64,000 bases of DNA from NCBI RefSeq assembly GCF_003319095.1, contig NZ_QOHI01000004.1:372001-436000 (forward strand), written 5' to 3'. Source of the stretch: Blastococcus sp. TBT05-19. Its GTDB lineage: Bacteria; Actinomycetota; Actinomycetes; Mycobacteriales; Geodermatophilaceae. Position 1 is the first letter of the stretch, and each line of letters begins with the position of its first letter. The notes under the pieces are model-generated. The model did no database searches. It saw only the letters and a list, made by a program, of their open reading frames with translations, and was not told the DNA's origin. Positions 61,463 through 64,000 of this stretch are shown piece after piece. Position numbers and translations under genes: made by a program.

Positions 61463-61858
61463 CTAGGCCGGTCCCTCGAGGAGCGCAGCCATGGCCGGGA
61501 GCTCGAAGAAGGTCGCCATGTCCCGGGCGCTCGGTCCTCCGGCGTCCGGGTCGGCCCCGGCGGCGACGAGCGCCTGGACGGTCGCGGCCGACTGCTTGAA
61601 CACCGCCGCGGCCAGCGCCGTCTGACCGCGGTCGTTGGCCCGCCCGTGGTCGGCTCCGTGCGCCAGCAGGGCGGCCACCGTGGCCGGGTGGCCGTGGTAC
61701 GCCGCGAGGATCAGCAGCGTGTCGCCCTTGTCGTTGGTGAGGTTGGCCGGCACGCCCGCGTCGAGGTAGGCCGACAGCTCCTCGGTGTGCCCGCCGCGGG
61801 CGAGGTCGAAGACCCGGCCGGCGAGTTCGATGACCTCGGGGTCGATGGGCTGGCTCAC
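61463..61858 (-). CDS. Ankyrin-repeat protein
   Basis: 131 residues with about three ankyrin repeats: AYLDAGVPANLTNDKGDTLLILAAYHGHPATVAALLAHGADHGRANDRGQTALAAAVFKQSAATVQALVAAGAD. The N-terminal helix MSQPIDPEVIELAGRVFDLAR caps them. It is a protein-interaction module with unknown partner; such small proteins occur in many actinobacteria. It ends a set of four minus-strand genes with short spacing (63110 to 61463). Confidence 0.87.
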   Translation of the reverse strand: MSQPIDPEVIELAGRVFDLARGGHTEELSAYLDAGVPANLTNDKGDTLLILAAYHGHPATVAALLAHGADHGRANDRGQTALAAAVFKQSAATVQALVAAGADPDAGGPSARDMATFFELPAMAALLEGPA

Positions 61859-61862
61859 GCGC

Positions 61863-62303
61863 TCAGCCTAGGAGACCCCTCTTGTAGCCGGCGTGCGTGT
61901 GCACGAAGCCCAGCCGCTCGTAGAACCGGTGGGCGTCGGCGCGGGTGAGATCGGTGGTGAGCTGCACGAGGGCGCACCCCTGCCGGCGGGACTCCTCGAC
62001 CGCCCAGCGCACCAGGGCGTCGCCGAGCCCCTGGGCCCGGCGGTCGCGGCGGACCCGCACCCCCTCGATCTGGCCGCGCAGCGCGCCGGCCCGCGACAGG
62101 CCGGGCAGGACCGACAGCTGCAGGGTGCCGACGACGTCGTCGCCGTCGGCGGCCACGGCGAGCAGGTGCGCCGGATCGGCGTCGATCCGGTCGAACGCCG
62201 CCCGGTAGGCCGGATCCCCGGCGTGCTCGCGCCCCTGCCCGAGCGGGTCGTCGGCCAGCAGCGCCACGACGGCCGGGAGGTCGTCCGCCGTGGCCGGTCG
62301 CAC
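61863..62303 (-). CDS. GNAT-family N-acetyltransferase
   Basis: 146 residues. It starts at the GTG giving MRPATADDLPAVVALLADD, the usual GNAT opening. The acetyl-CoA loop is VRRDRRAQGLGDALVRWAVEESRRQG (the R-x-x-G-x-G/A region), and the end is DAHRFYERLGFVHTHAGYKRGLL. No start codon other than this GTG is convincing between the dienelactone hydrolase stop and the fold. The substrate is unknown. Four bases separate it from the ankyrin gene. Confidence 0.85.
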   Translation of the reverse strand: MRPATADDLPAVVALLADDPLGQGREHAGDPAYRAAFDRIDADPAHLLAVAADGDDVVGTLQLSVLPGLSRAGALRGQIEGVRVRRDRRAQGLGDALVRWAVEESRRQGCALVQLTTDLTRADAHRFYERLGFVHTHAGYKRGLLG

Positions 62304-62350
62304 GTGCGCCGAGGTTCCGGCGAGCGGACCCCAGGCGGGATCGGGCGCGC

Positions 62351-63103
62351 TCAGCTCCGGGCCACCCGGTCGGTGAGGGCGAGCACGTGCTCCCACGCGT
62401 CGCGGCAGGCCTCGGCCCAGTCTTCGGAGGACCTGTCGAAGAAGGAGTGCGGCGCACCGTCGTAGACGACGGCGTCGACGTCGGCGCCCGCGGCCCGCAT
62501 CCGCTCGGCGAGCGCCTGCTGGTCCTCGACCGGCGTGGCGGTGTCCGCCCCGGCGATGAGCACCACGGTGGGCAGGTGCGCCCGGTCGGCGGCGTCGCCC
62601 ACCAGCGAGGGGCGACCGTAGAACCCGGCGCAGCCGGCCAGGTCGAGGTCCCCGCCGGCCAGCCGCCAGGCGTGGCTGCCACCGAAGCAGAAGCCGACGG
62701 CCACCACGGGGAGGTCCTCCCCCGCCTGCGCCCGCAGGTGCGCGATCGCTGCGGTGACGTCGGCGTCGATCCCCTCGGGGGTGGTGCGCGGGACGTGCTG
62801 CTGGTAGTCGAAGTCCGCGCCGCGGGTGCCGGTCCCGGCGACCCCCGCCGTGCGGCCGAACCAGTCGATGGCGACCGCAGCGACGCCGGCCTCGGCGAAC
62901 CGCTCGGCCAGCGCCACGTAGTAGGGGTGCAGACCGCGGACGTCCGGGAGGATCACCGCTCCCGTGCGCGCCCGCTCGGCGGGCAGGGCGGTGCTGACGG
63001 TGAACTCCGTGCCGTCGGCAGCGGTGAGGGTGGACGACGCGGTGGCGCCGACCGTCCCGCTCCGCGGTGGTGCGGGCGGCCGGCTGCCAGGGCTGTGGCA
63101 CAT
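62351..63103 (-). CDS. Dienelactone hydrolase family protein
   Basis: 250-residue alpha/beta hydrolase with the Cys-type nucleophile Cys139 in VVAVGFCFGGSH, Asp187 (IAGADTATP) and His219 (DGAPHSFFD), the DLH triad. The N-terminal 25 residues are Ser/Pro/Gly-rich and may not be translated if a later start is used. Despite the pca genes at the other end of the window it is probably a general carboxymethylenebutenolidase-like esterase. It starts six bases after the stop of the upstream helical gene. Confidence 0.86.
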   Translation of the reverse strand: MCHSPGSRPPAPPRSGTVGATASSTLTAADGTEFTVSTALPAERARTGAVILPDVRGLHPYYVALAERFAEAGVAAVAIDWFGRTAGVAGTGTRGADFDYQQHVPRTTPEGIDADVTAAIAHLRAQAGEDLPVVAVGFCFGGSHAWRLAGGDLDLAGCAGFYGRPSLVGDAADRAHLPTVVLIAGADTATPVEDQQALAERMRAAGADVDAVVYDGAPHSFFDRSSEDWAEACRDAWEHVLALTDRVARS

Positions 63104-63109
63104 GCCGGC

Positions 63110-63655
63110 TCAGGTGTCGGCGGCGTCGCTGGCGGCTTCGGACTCCCCGCCGAAGACCTGCTCGGCGACGTCGCGGCGCGCCTCGGCGAGCCAGTGGTGC
63201 TGGCGGTCGGCCTGGTCGATGAGCCGCTCGAAGAGGGCGGCGTCGATGCGGTGCTCCGACTCGCCCAGCGCGCGCAGCGTCTCGAAGCCGGCGCGCTTGG
63301 CCAGGACGGCGGTGGCGATGAACTCGAACTCCACCAGGTCGCTCAGCGGCGAGCGGGACACCAGCCGGCCGTTGAGCTTGCCCCGGCTGAGCTTCTCGGC
63401 GACCCACGACAGGATCAGCTTGTACTGCCGCACCGGGAGGCCGAGGGAGTCGATCGTGCTCCGCAGCGCGCTGCGCTCCTCGCGCAGCTCGTCGAGCAGC
63501 CCCTCCAGCCGGGCCTCGTAGGTGCCGCCGCGGTGACGGCCGAGCATCCGGCTGACCAGCTCGATGCCGCCGGCCGCCGCGGCCAGGTGGTCGTTGCAGT
63601 AGATGGCCAGCAGCTCGGGGTTGCGGACGGCGCCGGTGGCGGGTGAGTCGGGCAC
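63110..63655 (-). CDS. Helical protein of unknown function
   Basis: 181 residues, almost all helix, with no signal or membrane segment. MPDSPATGAVRNPELLAIYCNDHLAAAAGGIELVSRMLG, then YEARLEGLLDELREERSALRSTIDSLGLPVRQYKLILSWVAEKLSRGKLNGRLVSRSPLSDLVEFEFI. The pattern of well-spaced His/Glu in helices suggests a four-helix bundle, loosely ferritin-like, but without metal-motif certainty. I do not recognise a named family. It starts at a GTG at 63655 preceded by GGAGGCC and forms an operon with the dienelactone hydrolase gene. Confidence 0.75.
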   Translation of the reverse strand: MPDSPATGAVRNPELLAIYCNDHLAAAAGGIELVSRMLGRHRGGTYEARLEGLLDELREERSALRSTIDSLGLPVRQYKLILSWVAEKLSRGKLNGRLVSRSPLSDLVEFEFIATAVLAKRAGFETLRALGESEHRIDAALFERLIDQADRQHHWLAEARRDVAEQVFGGESEAASDAADT

Positions 63656-63714
63656 GAGGCCTCCAGGAGGGACGAGGGGGTCGGTGGACAGTCTTCCCTG
63701 CGGGCGCCGGGTCC

Positions 63715-63731
63715 GCTGACCGCCGGTCAGC
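63715..63731 (-). terminator. Short hairpin at the end of the right-edge gene
   Basis: GCTGACC and GGTCAGC pair perfectly over seven bases with a three-base loop and include the stop codon of the partial gene. It is a small but well-placed terminator candidate. Confidence 0.4.
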
Positions 63732-64000
63732 CGGTGGGGCTCGCCGACGCCGTCGTGCCGGCGGCGCTCTCCTCCGGCGCGGTCGTCGTCGGGGTGGGCG
63801 CGGGAGTCCCGTCCCCCGCGTCGCCCGATCCCGTCGTCGGGCTCTCCGTCCTCGACGGCGTCCCGGTGGCCGGCGTCCCGGTCGCCGGCGTCTCGTCGCC
63901 GTCGGCAGGCGGGTCCTCCGCGGTGCCGCCCCCGGCGCCCGTGCGCTCGGCCGAGCCGGTCGGGGTCGGGGTGCCCGGCGGCGTGGTGCCGGCGGGCGCG
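63727..64000 (-). CDS. C-terminal Pro/Thr/Gly-rich tail of a gene cut by the window edge
   Basis: The last 90 residues of a minus-strand frame, ending SAAGTTASASPTG. It is low in hydrophobic residues and rich in Pro, Thr, Gly, Ala and Glu, with the small repeat TPATGTPATGTPS. It looks like an extracellular or periplasmic linker tail, as in secreted actinobacterial proteins. The catalytic or main domain lies beyond the window, so no function can be given. Confidence 0.6.
   Translation of the reverse strand, partial: APAGTTPPGTPTPTGSAERTGAGGGTAEDPPADGDETPATGTPATGTPSRTESPTTGSGDAGDGTPAPTPTTTAPEESAAGTTASASPTG

Noticed and set aside
63727-64000. Pro/Thr repeats at the right edge as a CRISPR or DNA repeat array
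   Set aside because: The small repeats keep codon phase and encode TPATG units; spacing and lengths are not those of an array.

Overview
The window is very GC-rich DNA (above 70% by eye), with GTG starts, little Shine-Dalgarno sequence at some genes and long antisense open frames. This points to a high-GC actinomycete. The mix of a MEDS-STAS regulator, FabG/AI-2E/USP genes and a mycobacterial-type envelope cluster without any mycolate gene suggests a Geodermatophilaceae-like (Frankia-side) organism; that placement is inference. No rRNA, tRNA, CRISPR array, insertion sequence or phage gene was seen, and gene density and codon use look uniform, so this reads as ordinary chromosome.

Left part (1-11.2 kb): a protocatechuate branch operon pcaH-pcaG-pcaB-pcaD (last gene cut by the window edge) faces an IclR regulator followed by pobA, so 4-hydroxybenzoate would be hydroxylated to protocatechuate and ring-opened. 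Next come a polyol/hexuronate dehydrogenase, a two-gene heteromeric acyl-CoA dehydrogenase and a large lipoprotein.

11.2-23.5 kb: an SDR, a c-di-GMP module (PAS-PAS-GGDEF-EAL plus HDOD), the proton-translocating transhydrogenase pntAB, a MEDS-STAS sensor, two small helical proteins, a GH3 lipoprotein, a DUF72 protein and a secreted SLT-type transglycosylase. The transglycosylase lies behind a well preserved ydaO-type c-di-AMP riboswitch.

23.5-38.5 kb: an ethA-SDR-methyltransferase operon diverges from ethR across a tandem-repeat operator that closely resembles the mycobacterial one. It is followed by a strictosidine-synthase-like protein, a universal stress protein, a DivIVA-like coiled coil, an LLM flavin oxidoreductase with its FMN reductase, a GltS-domain oxidoreductase, a gluconate permease/kinase pair, and an MFS transporter facing a TetR gene.

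38.5-52.4 kb: a cell-envelope glycan locus with a GT-C membrane protein, an acyltransferase, an AftD-like arabinofuranosyltransferase, a DUF3068 protein, a methyltransferase, a GT4 glycosyltransferase, a large membrane protein coupled to a DUF2613 peptide, and an oligosaccharide flippase. Gene content and relative orientations recall the Mycobacterium tuberculosis Rv0224c-Rv0236c region. Two convergent gene pairs here overlap unusually far.

52.4-64 kb: a cupin, a fused FAD/Fe-S D-lactate dehydrogenase-type enzyme, a KhtTU-like K+/H+ antiporter, an SGNH hydrolase, an enoyl-CoA hydratase, a FabG, an AI-2E family exporter, an ankyrin protein, a GNAT, a dienelactone hydrolase, a helical hypothetical protein and the Pro/Thr-rich tail of a gene cut by the right edge. 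Many gene ends carry long GC-rich hairpins without U-tracts. Several of these span the stop codons of convergent genes, and two share a common flank.
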